This document shows, piece by piece, positions 1-7,990 of a stretch of DNA of 63,084 nucleotides. A program made the translations under genes and the position numbers. The notes below the pieces were generated by a model. It was not told the DNA's origin. It saw nothing but the letters and a program-made list of their open reading frames with translations, and searched no databases. This stretch comes from JBGTSJ01 sp041940305 (lineage in GTDB: Bacteria > Planctomycetota > Planctomycetia > Planctomycetales > Planctomycetaceae). Position 1 is the stretch's first letter; every line of letters starts with the position of its first letter. Where the stretch lies: assembly GCA_041940305.1 (NCBI GenBank), contig JBGTSJ010000031.1, positions 1 to 63,084 on the forward strand, in the 5' to 3' direction.

Positions 1-439
1 CCCCAGCCTGACGGCGCGCGAGAATGTCTCGCTCGTGACCGAGATCGCGCCGCACCCGCTGACGCCGGAAGAGGCGCTGACCCTGGTGGGGCTCGGCGAG
101 CGGATGGACCATTTTCCGGCCCAGCTCTCCGGCGGCCAGCAGCAGCGGCTGTGCATCGCCCGCGCCCTCGCCACCAATCCAGACGTGCTGCTGATGGACG
201 AGCCCGCCTCGGCTCTCGATCCCGCCTCCACCTCCCGCGTCGAAGACCTGATTTTCGAGCTCAAGGAGAATTACACGATCATCATCGTCACCCACAACAT
301 GCAGCAGGCCGCCCGCGTCAGCGACGCCACCGCCTTCTTTTACACCGGCAAGCTCATCGAGTTCGGCGACACCAAGCAACTCTTCACCAAGCCGAAAGAA
401 AAGCAGACCGAAGACTACATCACCGGCCGGTTTGGATGA
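1..439 (+). CDS. pstB: PstB-like phosphate ABC transporter ATPase, 3' part, with a non-PstB N-terminal half
   Basis: The frame is open from base 2 and the start lies outside the window. From the signature LSGGQQQRLCIARAL onward the protein reads as PstB: Walker B VLLMDEPASALDP, the H-loop VTHNMQQAARVSD, and the typical end KQTEDYITGRFG. PstB is the cytoplasmic ATPase of the high-affinity phosphate importer PstSCAB, and phoU and a PhoB-type regulator follow, which fits. The roughly 45 residues before the signature do not look like PstB. They contain LTARENVSLVTEI and ALTLVGLGERMDHFPAQ, which is the pattern of LolD/MacB-type export ATPases. The switch falls at the conserved signature DNA (about 125-150), so this is either a real recombinant or an assembly join. 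The PstB identity of the 3' half is firm. Confidence 0.85.
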   Translation, partial: PSLTARENVSLVTEIAPHPLTPEEALTLVGLGERMDHFPAQLSGGQQQRLCIARALATNPDVLLMDEPASALDPASTSRVEDLIFELKENYTIIIVTHNMQQAARVSDATAFFYTGKLIEFGDTKQLFTKPKEKQTEDYITGRFG

Positions 440-630
440 GGTCAGAGATCAGAGGACAGAGATCAGAGGACAGAGGGTGAATCCTGAAATCTCAAATCTG
501 AAATACGAAATCTGATTACTGAGTTCTGAAATCCCGACTCCGACTTGAATCCGTCAACCACTGACAACTCACCCACTCACCACCGACGACCGAACCCCAC
601 TCACCCAGCCCCCCGCCCTCCGGCACGCCC
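440..630. repeat. Spacer with 14-bp tandem repeat and AT-rich simple sequence
   Basis: The pstB-phoU spacer has a perfect 14-bp tandem repeat, GATCAGAGGACAGA, at 447-460 and 461-474. It is followed at about 480-535 by a low-GC stretch with repeated AAATCTGA-like words. The end of the spacer (566-590) carries CACTCACCAC-type simple sequence similar to that at 38153-38205. No clear Pho box or ORF was recognised. Confidence 0.6.
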
Positions 631-1317
631 ATGTCCGTCCACCTCCAGGCCGACCTCACCGCGCTCCACAAAGACCTGCTCTCCATGAGCGCGAGCGTCG
701 AGGAGATGATCCATCGCGCCGTCGCGCTCCTGTCCGAGCCGAGCGTCGAGGAAGCCCGTTCCCTCATGGAGCGCGACACCGATATCGACCGCTGGGACGT
801 GCGAATCGAGGAGAGCTGCCTCAAGATGCTGGCCCTGCACCAGCCCGTCGCCATCGACCTGCGCCGTATCGCCACGGTCCTCAAGCTGGTTGCCGAACTG
901 GAACGCGTCGCCGATCTCGCCGTCAACATTGGAGAACGCGCCTGCGGCTTGCTCGAAGCCCCCGAGGTCATCGTCCCCGATGAACTCAAGGAGATGGCCC
1001 AGCGCTCCGTCCACATGCTGCACCGCGCCATCGACGCTTACGTCGCCCTCGACAGCGACCTCGCCCGCCAGGTCTGCGCCGAGGACGACGAAATCGACGA
1101 CGCCAACGAACGGCTGATCAACGAGCTCATTCACCGCATGCACGAGCATCCCGACCGCGTCGACGCCCTGCTGCATCTGTTCTCGGCCGTCCGGCAGGTG
1201 GAGCGCGTCGCCGACCATGCCACCAACATCGCCGAAGACGTCGTCTACCTCGTCGAGGGCCGCATCATCCGGCACGCTCGCAAGCTGGAACGAAGCGAAC
1301 TGCAAGAGTCCACATGA
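631..1317 (+). CDS. phoU: Phosphate-specific transport system accessory protein PhoU
   Basis: A 228-residue all-helical protein with two tandem PhoU repeats. In each repeat the helices carry conserved acidic and arginine residues: RRIATVLKLVAELERVADLAVNIGE in the first (about residues 75-105) and the matching RQVERVADHATNIAEDVVYL in the second (about 190-215). PhoU links the Pst transporter to its sensor kinase and lowers uptake when phosphate is plentiful. The length is typical. The ATG at 631 is the natural start because the conserved MSxHL-like opening follows. Its stop overlaps the ATG of the next gene (ATGA at 1314-1317), so the two are probably translationally coupled. Confidence 0.95.
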   Translation: MSVHLQADLTALHKDLLSMSASVEEMIHRAVALLSEPSVEEARSLMERDTDIDRWDVRIEESCLKMLALHQPVAIDLRRIATVLKLVAELERVADLAVNIGERACGLLEAPEVIVPDELKEMAQRSVHMLHRAIDAYVALDSDLARQVCAEDDEIDDANERLINELIHRMHEHPDRVDALLHLFSAVRQVERVADHATNIAEDVVYLVEGRIIRHARKLERSELQEST

Positions 1318-2021
1318 GTAAACCCCGCATCCTGATTGTTGACGATGAGACCTCGCTGGTGGACGTGCTGGCGTACAACTTCGCGCGCGAGGGATTTGAA
1401 GTCGCCACCGCGCACGACGGCCGCGAAGCCCTCCTCAAGTGCCGCACCGCGGTCCCTGACATCGTCCTCCTCGACGTCATGCTCCCCGTGATGGACGGCC
1501 TGCAGGTCTGCCGCCAGATCCGCAGCGACGCCCGCATGAAGGACGTTCGCGTTTTGATGCTCACCGCCAAAGGTGAGGAAACCGACGAGATCGTCGGCTT
1601 CCACCTCGGCGCCGACGACTATGTCGCCAAGCCCTTCCGCACCCGCCCGCTCGTTGAGCGCGTCAAGGCGCTGCTGCGACGACGGCCGGCCGATCAGATC
1701 GACGCGGAAACCCTCTCCCTCGAAGGGGTCGACATCGACCGCACCCGGCACTCCGTCAAAGTGCTCGGCGAGGAACTCCCCCTGACGCCCACCGAGTTCC
1801 GCCTGCTCTGGACCCTCATGCGGCAGCCCGGCCGCGCTTTCAGCCGCAACGAACTGCTCGACTGCTGCCGCGGCGAAGACGCCAACTCCATGGAGCGGAC
1901 GATCGACGTCCACATCCGCTCGCTCCGCAAGAAGCTCGGCCCCTCGGCCGATGCGATTGAGACCGTCCGCGGCGTCGGGTACCGTTTCCGCACCACCCGC
2001 GCCGCGGAGACCGCTGTCTGA
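1314..2021 (+). CDS. phoB: PhoB/OmpR-type response regulator
   Basis: A 235-residue two-domain regulator. The N-terminal receiver has the acidic pair VDDE near the start, phosphoacceptor Asp in DIVLLDVMLPVMDG, Thr in MLTAKG and Lys in YVAKPF. The C-terminal winged helix (about 130-228) has LPLTPTEFRLLWTLMRQPGRAFSRNELLD and the recognition region TIDVHIRSLRKKLG...IETVRGVGYRF, typical of PhoB. It overlaps phoU by 4 nt and lies in a pst-phoU context, so control of the phosphate regulon is the best guess. No PhoR-type kinase is next to it. A different OmpR-family role cannot be excluded. Confidence 0.88.
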   Translation: MSKPRILIVDDETSLVDVLAYNFAREGFEVATAHDGREALLKCRTAVPDIVLLDVMLPVMDGLQVCRQIRSDARMKDVRVLMLTAKGEETDEIVGFHLGADDYVAKPFRTRPLVERVKALLRRRPADQIDAETLSLEGVDIDRTRHSVKVLGEELPLTPTEFRLLWTLMRQPGRAFSRNELLDCCRGEDANSMERTIDVHIRSLRKKLGPSADAIETVRGVGYRFRTTRAAETAV

Positions 2022-2054
2022 CGGCGCAGGTTTCTACCTTCGGCTCGATCAGAC

Positions 2055-3374
2055 ATGCCGCACCACGCATCAGGTCCCGAACTCTACGCCGCCGCGCGGT
2101 CGCTCATCCCCGGCGGCGTGCAGCTGCTCAGCAAGCGCCCGGAGATGTTCGCGCCGGAACAATGGCCAGCCTACTACGCCGAGGCCCGCAGCTGCGAGGT
2201 GACGGACCTCGACGGAAACACTTACCTCGACTTCACGCACTGCGGCGTCGGCTCCTGCCTCTTGGGCTACGCGCACCCCGATGTGACGGCCGCCGTCGTT
2301 CGCCGCGTCGAGCGCGGCAGCATGTGCACGCTGAACTCTCCGGAAGAAGTCGAGCTCTCGCGCGCGCTCGTGGATCTGCACCCCTGGGCCGATCAGGCGC
2401 GTCTGGCCCGCAGCGGTGGCGAGGTTCTGGCCATCGCGGTCCGCATCTCCCGCGCCTCGACCCGCCGCGACGTCATCGCGTTCTGCGGCTATCACGGCTG
2501 GAGCGACTGGTATCTCGCCGCCAACCTCGGTGAAGACAACGCCCTCGACGGGCACCTGCTCCCCGGTCTGCAGCCGGCCGGAGTCCCTCGCTCGCTGCAG
2601 GGCACGGCCCTCCCCTTCGCCTATAACCGGATCGACCAGCTGCGCGAGATCGTCGCAGCGCACGGCGACCGTCTCGCCGCCGTCGTCATGGAGCCGCTGC
2701 GCAACACGCAGCCGGCAGCCGGATTTCTGGAAGATGTCCGGACGCTGTGCGACGAAGCCGGCGCCAGGCTGGTCTTCGATGAAGTGACGACGGGCTTTCG
2801 GCTGCATTGCGGCGGCGCGCACCGGCTGTTCGGGGTGGACCCCGATATCGCGGTCTTCGCCAAGGCCCTCGGCAACGGTCATCCCGTCGCGGCCGTCATC
2901 GGTCGCCGCGAAATCATGGAGGCCGCCCAGGACTCGTTCATCTCCAGCACGTACTGGACGGAGGGGGTCGGTCCGACGGCCGCCCTCGCCACGCTCGCCG
3001 TCATGCGGCAGACCGACGTCCCCCGCCACGTGCGGGAATGCGGCGAATCCTTCCGCACCGGCTTGCAGTCACTGGCGCAACGCAGCAACGTCCCGCTGAA
3101 GCTCGGCGGACTCCCCGCACTCACATCCATCGGCTTCGACCATCCCGACGCCGCCGCGCTCGGCACGCTCTTCACCGTCCGCATGCTCCAGCGCGGATTG
3201 CTCACCGGCAGCGGCTTCTATCCCACGCTCGCGCACCGCCCCGAGCACGTCGACCGTTTTTTCGCAGAGGCAGAGCCCGTTTTCGCCGAGCTGTCGGACG
3301 CGATCGAGTGCGGCGACGTCCGGAATCGCATCGGCGGTCCGGTGCGGCAGTCCGGCTTTACCCGTCTGACCTGA
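2055..3374 (+). CDS. Class III PLP aminotransferase, glutamate-1-semialdehyde aminomutase-like
   Basis: A 439-residue PLP enzyme of fold type I. The opening PELYAAARSLIPGGVQLLSKRPEMF resembles HemL-type aminomutases. The PLP-phosphate loop region is LARSGGEVLAIAVRISRAST, Asp242 in LVFDEVTTGFR binds the pyridine nitrogen, and Lys270 in VFAKALGNGHPVAAVIG forms the Schiff base. True HemL usually has SGTEA where this protein has SGGEV, and no haem-synthesis gene is nearby. An aminotransferase of surface-sugar or secondary metabolism is therefore as likely as haem synthesis. It starts 33 nt after the response regulator and converges with the next gene, 8 nt away. Confidence 0.88.
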   Translation: MPHHASGPELYAAARSLIPGGVQLLSKRPEMFAPEQWPAYYAEARSCEVTDLDGNTYLDFTHCGVGSCLLGYAHPDVTAAVVRRVERGSMCTLNSPEEVELSRALVDLHPWADQARLARSGGEVLAIAVRISRASTRRDVIAFCGYHGWSDWYLAANLGEDNALDGHLLPGLQPAGVPRSLQGTALPFAYNRIDQLREIVAAHGDRLAAVVMEPLRNTQPAAGFLEDVRTLCDEAGARLVFDEVTTGFRLHCGGAHRLFGVDPDIAVFAKALGNGHPVAAVIGRREIMEAAQDSFISSTYWTEGVGPTAALATLAVMRQTDVPRHVRECGESFRTGLQSLAQRSNVPLKLGGLPALTSIGFDHPDAAALGTLFTVRMLQRGLLTGSGFYPTLAHRPEHVDRFFAEAEPVFAELSDAIECGDVRNRIGGPVRQSGFTRLT

Positions 3375-3382
3375 ATGATGCC

Positions 3383-4330
3383 TTACAGCGCCGCCTGACG
3401 CTGCCGTCGCTGTTCTGCTCCGCTCACGATCTGCTCGACGATGTCGAGTCCCACGTGTTCGCTCCAGGCCCGTTGCAGCCTGCCGACGATCGGCCCCGGA
3501 ACGCCGGCCCCCACCGCCGCGCCGTTGACGTGCGACACCGGCATCACGCAGAACGGCGTGCTCGATAGAAACGCCTCGTCGGCCGTCATTACGTTGTAGA
3601 CCTGAAAATCACGCTCGACGAATGGGATCCCCAGCTTCCCTGCCAGTTCAATCACCGTCCTGCGGCTCACCCCCGGCAGCGTGTTCCGCAGCGTCGGCGC
3701 GACGATCGTGCCCCGCTCGACGATCAGGAAATTCGCGCCGCTGGTCTCCGTCACGTTCCCGTCCAGGTCCAGCAGCAGTGCTGTCGCCCCCGGGTCCGCC
3801 GCCCGTGCCTCCTGGTCGGCCAGGTAGTAATGCATGCGGCTGCGGTATTTGATCTTGGGGTCGTAGCACTGCGGCGGCACATGCCGGATGGAAGGCGTCA
3901 CCAGCCGCGCCCCGTGCTGCAGCTTCTCTGCCCACAGCTCGTAAGGGAGCGGAAACGTGTGGACGCACACCGTCGGCCCCGCCGCCGGTGCACCTCCGGC
4001 CGACCCCGCATACGTCCGGTACTCCCCCGGCGTCACAAAGTGGATCAACCCGAGTTCCTCTCCCTCAGCCAGCAACCTCGAGTTGTGCGCGACGAGCTCC
4101 TCGGAGATCTCCGTCAGTTCCTGCGGGGAAAGTCCGATGTCGATGCGAACGTACTTCAGCGAGCGGTACAGCCGGTCCAGATGATCTTCCAGCCGGAACA
4201 GCCGCCCGCGGAACGTGCGCGTCATCTCGGTGACGGTCGCCCCCAGGACGATCCCGGCATCGTAGATCGCCAGTCCCGCCTGCGAAGCGGGCCGCATGCG
4301 GCCGTTCAGGTAGACCAGCGGTTCGGTCAT
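3383..4330 (-). CDS. Class IV PLP aminotransferase (branched-chain / D-amino acid / ADC-lyase fold)
   Basis: A 315-residue fold-type IV PLP enzyme. It begins MTEPLVYLNGRMRPASQAGLAIYDAG, the usual YLNG and DxG opening of BCAT and D-alanine aminotransferases. Lys161 in PKIKYRSRMHYYLADQEA is the likely PLP lysine, followed by the family signature ETSGANFLIV (195-204) and TLPGVSRRTVIELA. The ATG at 4330 was chosen because all upstream in-frame sequence lies outside the domain and antisense-overlaps nothing recognisable. It is the last gene of a minus-strand run (small protein, PhyH-like, this gene) with gaps of 17 and 28 nt. Substrate cannot be told from sequence. Confidence 0.88.
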   Translation of the reverse strand: MTEPLVYLNGRMRPASQAGLAIYDAGIVLGATVTEMTRTFRGRLFRLEDHLDRLYRSLKYVRIDIGLSPQELTEISEELVAHNSRLLAEGEELGLIHFVTPGEYRTYAGSAGGAPAAGPTVCVHTFPLPYELWAEKLQHGARLVTPSIRHVPPQCYDPKIKYRSRMHYYLADQEARAADPGATALLLDLDGNVTETSGANFLIVERGTIVAPTLRNTLPGVSRRTVIELAGKLGIPFVERDFQVYNVMTADEAFLSSTPFCVMPVSHVNGAAVGAGVPGPIVGRLQRAWSEHVGLDIVEQIVSGAEQRRQRQAAL

Positions 4331-4358
4331 GCGGAAAGTCCGGCGGCCTGGTGTGCGA

Positions 4359-5111
4359 TCAGCGCGTGGCCTGCAGTTCGGCGTGCTGCGCCTGCAGCGC
4401 GTCGGTATAGCGGGAGTAGGCCTCTTCGTCGCGGCGGCAGCTGACGCCGCGGAACACCATCGCGAACGCCCGCCGCTGCCGGTCCGTCGAACGGTTCGGC
4501 TCCGCGCGATGGATCGTCTGGCCATGATGCGCGACCGCGTCCCCCGGTTCGAGATGAATGGCCGTCTCGCCGGCTTCATCGTCGGGACCGAAATCGAGGA
4601 TCCCCTGCGAAAAACCGAGAATCTTCGACCGCCCATGCGGACGCACCGGCTCCTTGTGCGAGCCGCGGACATACCGCAAGCAGCCGTTCCCCTCATCGAC
4701 CCGGTCCAGCGCCAGCCAGACCGTCAGCACGTTCGGCGGCGTGAGATTGAAGTAGTAGTTGTCCTGATGCGGCGGCGTCGGGCTGTTCGACCCCGGCGGC
4801 TTGTTGAACCACTCCGGCGGATGCGGCTCCACCGGTTCCCCGATCAGCGCTTCCGCCAGACCGTTCCAGGCGGGGTGCCGCATGTAGTCCCGGAAGTACG
4901 CATCAAGCTGCATATGCTGCAACTGCTTGAGCGTGGAGGGATCGGCCGGATCAAGAAAGAACGCATCGGTCGCCGGAAGCGTCGGGACGACTTCCCTGAT
5001 GTACCGGTCCAGTTCGGAACGCAGCTCTTCCAGCTGCGAACCGGCGATGAATTCGCGGATGACGACGTAGCCCTCGGCATCGAAGGCGCTCTTCAGCTGG
5101 CCGTACTGCAT
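4359..5111 (-). CDS. Phytanoyl-CoA dioxygenase (PhyH) family protein
   Basis: A 250-residue Fe(II)/2-oxoglutarate dioxygenase-like protein. The iron-binding facial triad is visible as His115-x-Asp117 in PPHQDNYYF and His201 in HHGQTIHRAEPN. The basic stretch RQRRAFAMVF follows and would bind 2-oxoglutarate. The cupin strands LTVWLALDRVDEGNGCLRYVRGSH are typical of the family. The start ATG at 5111 precedes MQYGQLKSAFDAEGYVVI, where PhyH proteins normally begin. PhyH proteins hydroxylate varied small molecules, and the substrate here is unknown. The gene sits between a small conserved protein and a class IV aminotransferase in the same orientation. Confidence 0.88.
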   Translation of the reverse strand: MQYGQLKSAFDAEGYVVIREFIAGSQLEELRSELDRYIREVVPTLPATDAFFLDPADPSTLKQLQHMQLDAYFRDYMRHPAWNGLAEALIGEPVEPHPPEWFNKPPGSNSPTPPHQDNYYFNLTPPNVLTVWLALDRVDEGNGCLRYVRGSHKEPVRPHGRSKILGFSQGILDFGPDDEAGETAIHLEPGDAVAHHGQTIHRAEPNRSTDRQRRAFAMVFRGVSCRRDEEAYSRYTDALQAQHAELQATR

Positions 5112-5128
5112 GCTCGCGTTCCGGGTCG

Positions 5129-5452
5129 TCACCAGCCCATGGACATGTTCGTTTCGATCACCCGTTGCGCCTCGTGCAGGTCCGCGCCCGTGTCGAGCAT
5201 GTACAGGCGGATCGCGTGCAGCTTGTCTCCCGCGGCCCGCGACAGGCATTCGCGCGCCGTGTCACACGGCTCTGCCGCAGGACGCACGCCGAGCAGCCCC
5301 TTGGAGATGACCCAGATGTCGCGCGGGCGACGGGTGGTCCGGACGATCTCGTCCTCCGGGTAATGCTTGCGGGCGACCGCCTCCGCCTCCTCCTGCGAGT
5401 CGGCCCAGCTGATCATGATGTGCAGATTCGTCTCAATCTCAAACAGCGCCAT
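5129..5452 (-). CDS. Small conserved protein with a weak L7/L12-like C-terminal helix pair
   Basis: A 107-residue protein of unknown function. The ATG at 5452 has a strong upstream ribosome binding site (AGGAGGAG on the coding strand), which decides the start over longer in-frame extensions. The first 50 residues are acidic and mixed (MALFEIETNLHIMISWADSQEEAEA). The last 30 (KLHAIRLYMLDTGADLHEAQ) follow the pattern of the bL12 C-terminal domain, where KxxAIKxxRExTGLGLKEAK is typical. That similarity is weak and was judged by eye. It probably shares a transcript with the PhyH-like gene 17 nt downstream. Confidence 0.7.
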   Translation of the reverse strand: MALFEIETNLHIMISWADSQEEAEAVARKHYPEDEIVRTTRRPRDIWVISKGLLGVRPAAEPCDTARECLSRAAGDKLHAIRLYMLDTGADLHEAQRVIETNMSMGW

Positions 5453-5663
5453 CGGTGCTCCTCCTGACAGAACCTCAATCGCCGGTCCGCGACACCGCCT
5501 GTGAATCGAACGAACCGGCCGAAGTCCCTGCGTGTGTGCCTGTGTGGACTCGAATATCCCCGCCCGGACCTCGCGGCCAGATTGCCGCATTCGGCTCGCT
5601 GAAAACGATATCCGAATCCCGCCCGGCACGGAAGGATTCGGACAAACACGAAGCTCGGTCGCG

Positions 5664-6821
5664 TCAGCGCTGCTGCCGGACGTATCGCACCGACAGATCC
5701 GGGAAGTCGGAGAACACTCCGTCAACTCCCGCCTGATTCACCAGCAGGTCCATCAGGTCGTCGAACTCCCCGGCATAGTCGGGAAGCGCGTCGGCCCGCA
5801 GCGTGTACGGGTGCACGCACAGACCGAGGGCGTGCGCATCCTCCGCCAGCGACGTGATCATCGGGCGTCCGGATGCATCCACGCCGCTGACAACATGATT
5901 CAGCGACGGGCCGATCCCGTCGGCGTACTCCGCGATCGCCCGCAGCCCCTCGTCCGTCCGCAGCCGGTCGTAATCGGTCTCCGATTCCCCCCAGTGGTTC
6001 TCGCCGATCAGCTGGATCAGTTTGAGGTCGGTCTGCAGTTCCTCGCGGAGTCTCCGGGTTTCCGCCGCATCGAAGCATTGCACGTAGCACGCATTGTCGC
6101 GTCGCGAGTAGCCGGCCGCTTTCAGGATCTCCAGCACAATGCGGCTGATGTCCTTCCCCTCGCGGCGATGAAAAGCAGGCGCCTTGATCTCGGGATAAAT
6201 GCCCGCCGCGCGCCCGGTGGACTGATTCAGCCCCCGGATGAACTCGATCTCCTCCTGCAGCGTGGGAATCTCAAACCGGCCCTGCCCAACCGGGAACCGC
6301 TTGGGAAACACCGCCCGGCCCGTCTTGCGGTCGAACCGCTCGCTGACTTGCAGCGTCCGGATTTCATCCATCGTAAAGTCGATCGCGTAGAAACGGCCGT
6401 CGCTCCGCGCCCGATCCGGGAATCGCACGGCGACATCCGTGACGGTGTCCAGATGGATGTCGTGCAGCACGATCGCCACGTCGTCCCGCGTGAGGACGAC
6501 GTCCTGCTCGAGATAGTCGGCCCCCATCCCGTGGGCCAGGGCCTTGGCCGGCAGCGTGTGCTCGGGAAGATAGCCGGACGCGCCGCGGTGAGCGATGACG
6601 ATCGGGGCCGGAGGCATTTCGGTTTCCTGTGCAGACGCAAGACCGGAGATCAGCAGGACGCCCGGCAACAGCGCTGAGCGCCAGCCGCCGCCCCACCCGG
6701 AAGCGATGTTCGCGCGGAACGCCGAATCCGCTACATCACCCGCATTCCGCGGTCTCCGCCGGGGCGTCCTTCCGCATGTCGCCGACTGAATACATTCTCC
6801 GCCTGCCGTGGCTGCTGCCAT
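5664..6821 (-). CDS. Secreted glycerophosphodiester phosphodiesterase (GlpQ-like)
   Basis: The protein hydrolyses glycerophosphodiesters to glycerol 3-phosphate and an alcohol. The GDPD motifs are complete: HRGASGYLPEHT (His78), the metal-binding pair Glu105 and Asp107 in LEQDVVLTRDD, the second catalytic His in VLHD, and IYPEIKAP. A hydrophobic stretch ALLPGVLLISGLASAQ looks like a signal peptide, so it is probably periplasmic. The start is uncertain. The ATG at 6821 overlaps the divergent SEDS gene by 46 nt and leaves a long N-region. A TTG near 6670 would start just before the hydrophobic stretch. The length (385) and motif order match GlpQ. Confidence 0.88.
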   Translation of the reverse strand: MAAATAGGECIQSATCGRTPRRRPRNAGDVADSAFRANIASGWGGGWRSALLPGVLLISGLASAQETEMPPAPIVIAHRGASGYLPEHTLPAKALAHGMGADYLEQDVVLTRDDVAIVLHDIHLDTVTDVAVRFPDRARSDGRFYAIDFTMDEIRTLQVSERFDRKTGRAVFPKRFPVGQGRFEIPTLQEEIEFIRGLNQSTGRAAGIYPEIKAPAFHRREGKDISRIVLEILKAAGYSRRDNACYVQCFDAAETRRLREELQTDLKLIQLIGENHWGESETDYDRLRTDEGLRAIAEYADGIGPSLNHVVSGVDASGRPMITSLAEDAHALGLCVHPYTLRADALPDYAGEFDDLMDLLVNQAGVDGVFSDFPDLSVRYVRQQR

Positions 6822-7897
6822 TGTGTGCGCTCGCGCTGATGGGAGTCGGTGTGACGGGCCTGGTGCGCGGCGACGAACTCGCCGGGGACGGCGCCTATGC
6901 CGTCCGCCAGGCCGTCTGGATCCTGCTCGGCGTGCCGGTCATGTTCGCCGTCACTTGGTTTCCCTATCGCCGCCTTGGTCGCTGGAGCTACGGCCTCTAC
7001 GGCGCCTGCCTGGTGCTGCTCGTCGCAGTGTACTTCTTTCCCGCCCGAAATAACTCGCATCGCTGGATCCCGCTCGGTGTGGCCGACCTGCAGCCCTCGG
7101 AACTCGCCAAGCTCGCCTACATCATGACCCTCGCCCACTACCTCAGGCATCGCAGCAACTACCGCAGGTTGCTCGGCCTGATCGCGCCGTTCGTCATCAC
7201 CGCCGTCCCGGTCCTGCTCATCCTCCGCGAGCCCGACCTCGGCACCTCCCTGCTCTTCTTCCCGGTCCTCTACGCCATGCTCTTCGCGGCCGGCGCACGC
7301 CTGCGGCATCTCGCCGGCGTCGGCGTCATGGGCGCCGCGCTCCTGCCGGCCCTGTGGATGGCGATGAGCGCCGAGCAGAAGTCGCGCATCACCGCCGTCT
7401 TCACCCAGACCGACGGCGGACCACCGCCGCCCGGCGACGGCTATCATCTCCATCAGTCCAAGACCATGCTCGCCCTCGGCGGCCCCTGGGGCAGCGAACT
7501 CTCCGGCATGCCCATCAGCGACGCCAGCGCCTACCGCCTCCCCGCCTCCCGCACCGACTTCATCTTCTGTCTCATCGGCGAACGCTGGGGCCTCTGGGGC
7601 GCCCTGGGCGTCTTCTTCCTCTACGCCCTCCTCCTTGCCCGCGGCCTGCTCGTCGCGACCGCAACGCAGGAGCCCTTCGGCAAGCTCGTCGTCATCGGCA
7701 TCCTCAGCCTCTTGGGGACGCAGGTGATTATCAACACCGGCATGACGGTCGGCCTCATGCCCATCACCGGACTCACCCTCCCCCTCATGAGCTACGGCGG
7801 CTCCAGCCTGATCACCACCTGCATCGCCCTCGGCCTCATCATGAACGTCGGCCTCCGCCCCGACTTCGACATCCGCGGCGAGCCGTTCCGCTTCTGA
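6776..7897 (+). CDS. SEDS-family cell-shape/division protein (RodA/FtsW)
   Basis: A 373-residue polytopic membrane protein. Its SEDS hallmarks are HRWIPLGVADLQPSELAKLA, the REPDLGTSLLFFP loop, and the C-terminal stretch GLTLPLMSYGGSSLITTCIALG. SEDS proteins polymerise peptidoglycan glycan strands together with a class B penicillin-binding protein. RodA and FtsW cannot be told apart with confidence here, although the short termini favour RodA. The ATG at 6776 precedes a first membrane segment and overlaps the divergent GDPD gene. No partner PBP is adjacent. The last 126 bp of this gene are repeated at 12299-12422. Confidence 0.9.
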   Translation: MSPTEYILRLPWLLPLCALALMGVGVTGLVRGDELAGDGAYAVRQAVWILLGVPVMFAVTWFPYRRLGRWSYGLYGACLVLLVAVYFFPARNNSHRWIPLGVADLQPSELAKLAYIMTLAHYLRHRSNYRRLLGLIAPFVITAVPVLLILREPDLGTSLLFFPVLYAMLFAAGARLRHLAGVGVMGAALLPALWMAMSAEQKSRITAVFTQTDGGPPPPGDGYHLHQSKTMLALGGPWGSELSGMPISDASAYRLPASRTDFIFCLIGERWGLWGALGVFFLYALLLARGLLVATATQEPFGKLVVIGILSLLGTQVIINTGMTVGLMPITGLTLPLMSYGGSSLITTCIALGLIMNVGLRPDFDIRGEPFRF

Positions 7898-7990
7898 CGA
7901 AATCGCCCGCCACGCTCAGCACCGGTGGACGGGAGCCGGACCATCGGCACGTCCGTCGCCCCTCAGCCGGCCATGCGTCGACGCAGTCAC

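Noticed and set aside
5532..6677. Long open frame on the plus strand opposite the GDPD gene
   Set aside because: It is antisense to a protein with full catalytic motifs and has no recognisable motif itself. GC-rich coding DNA often leaves antisense frames open.
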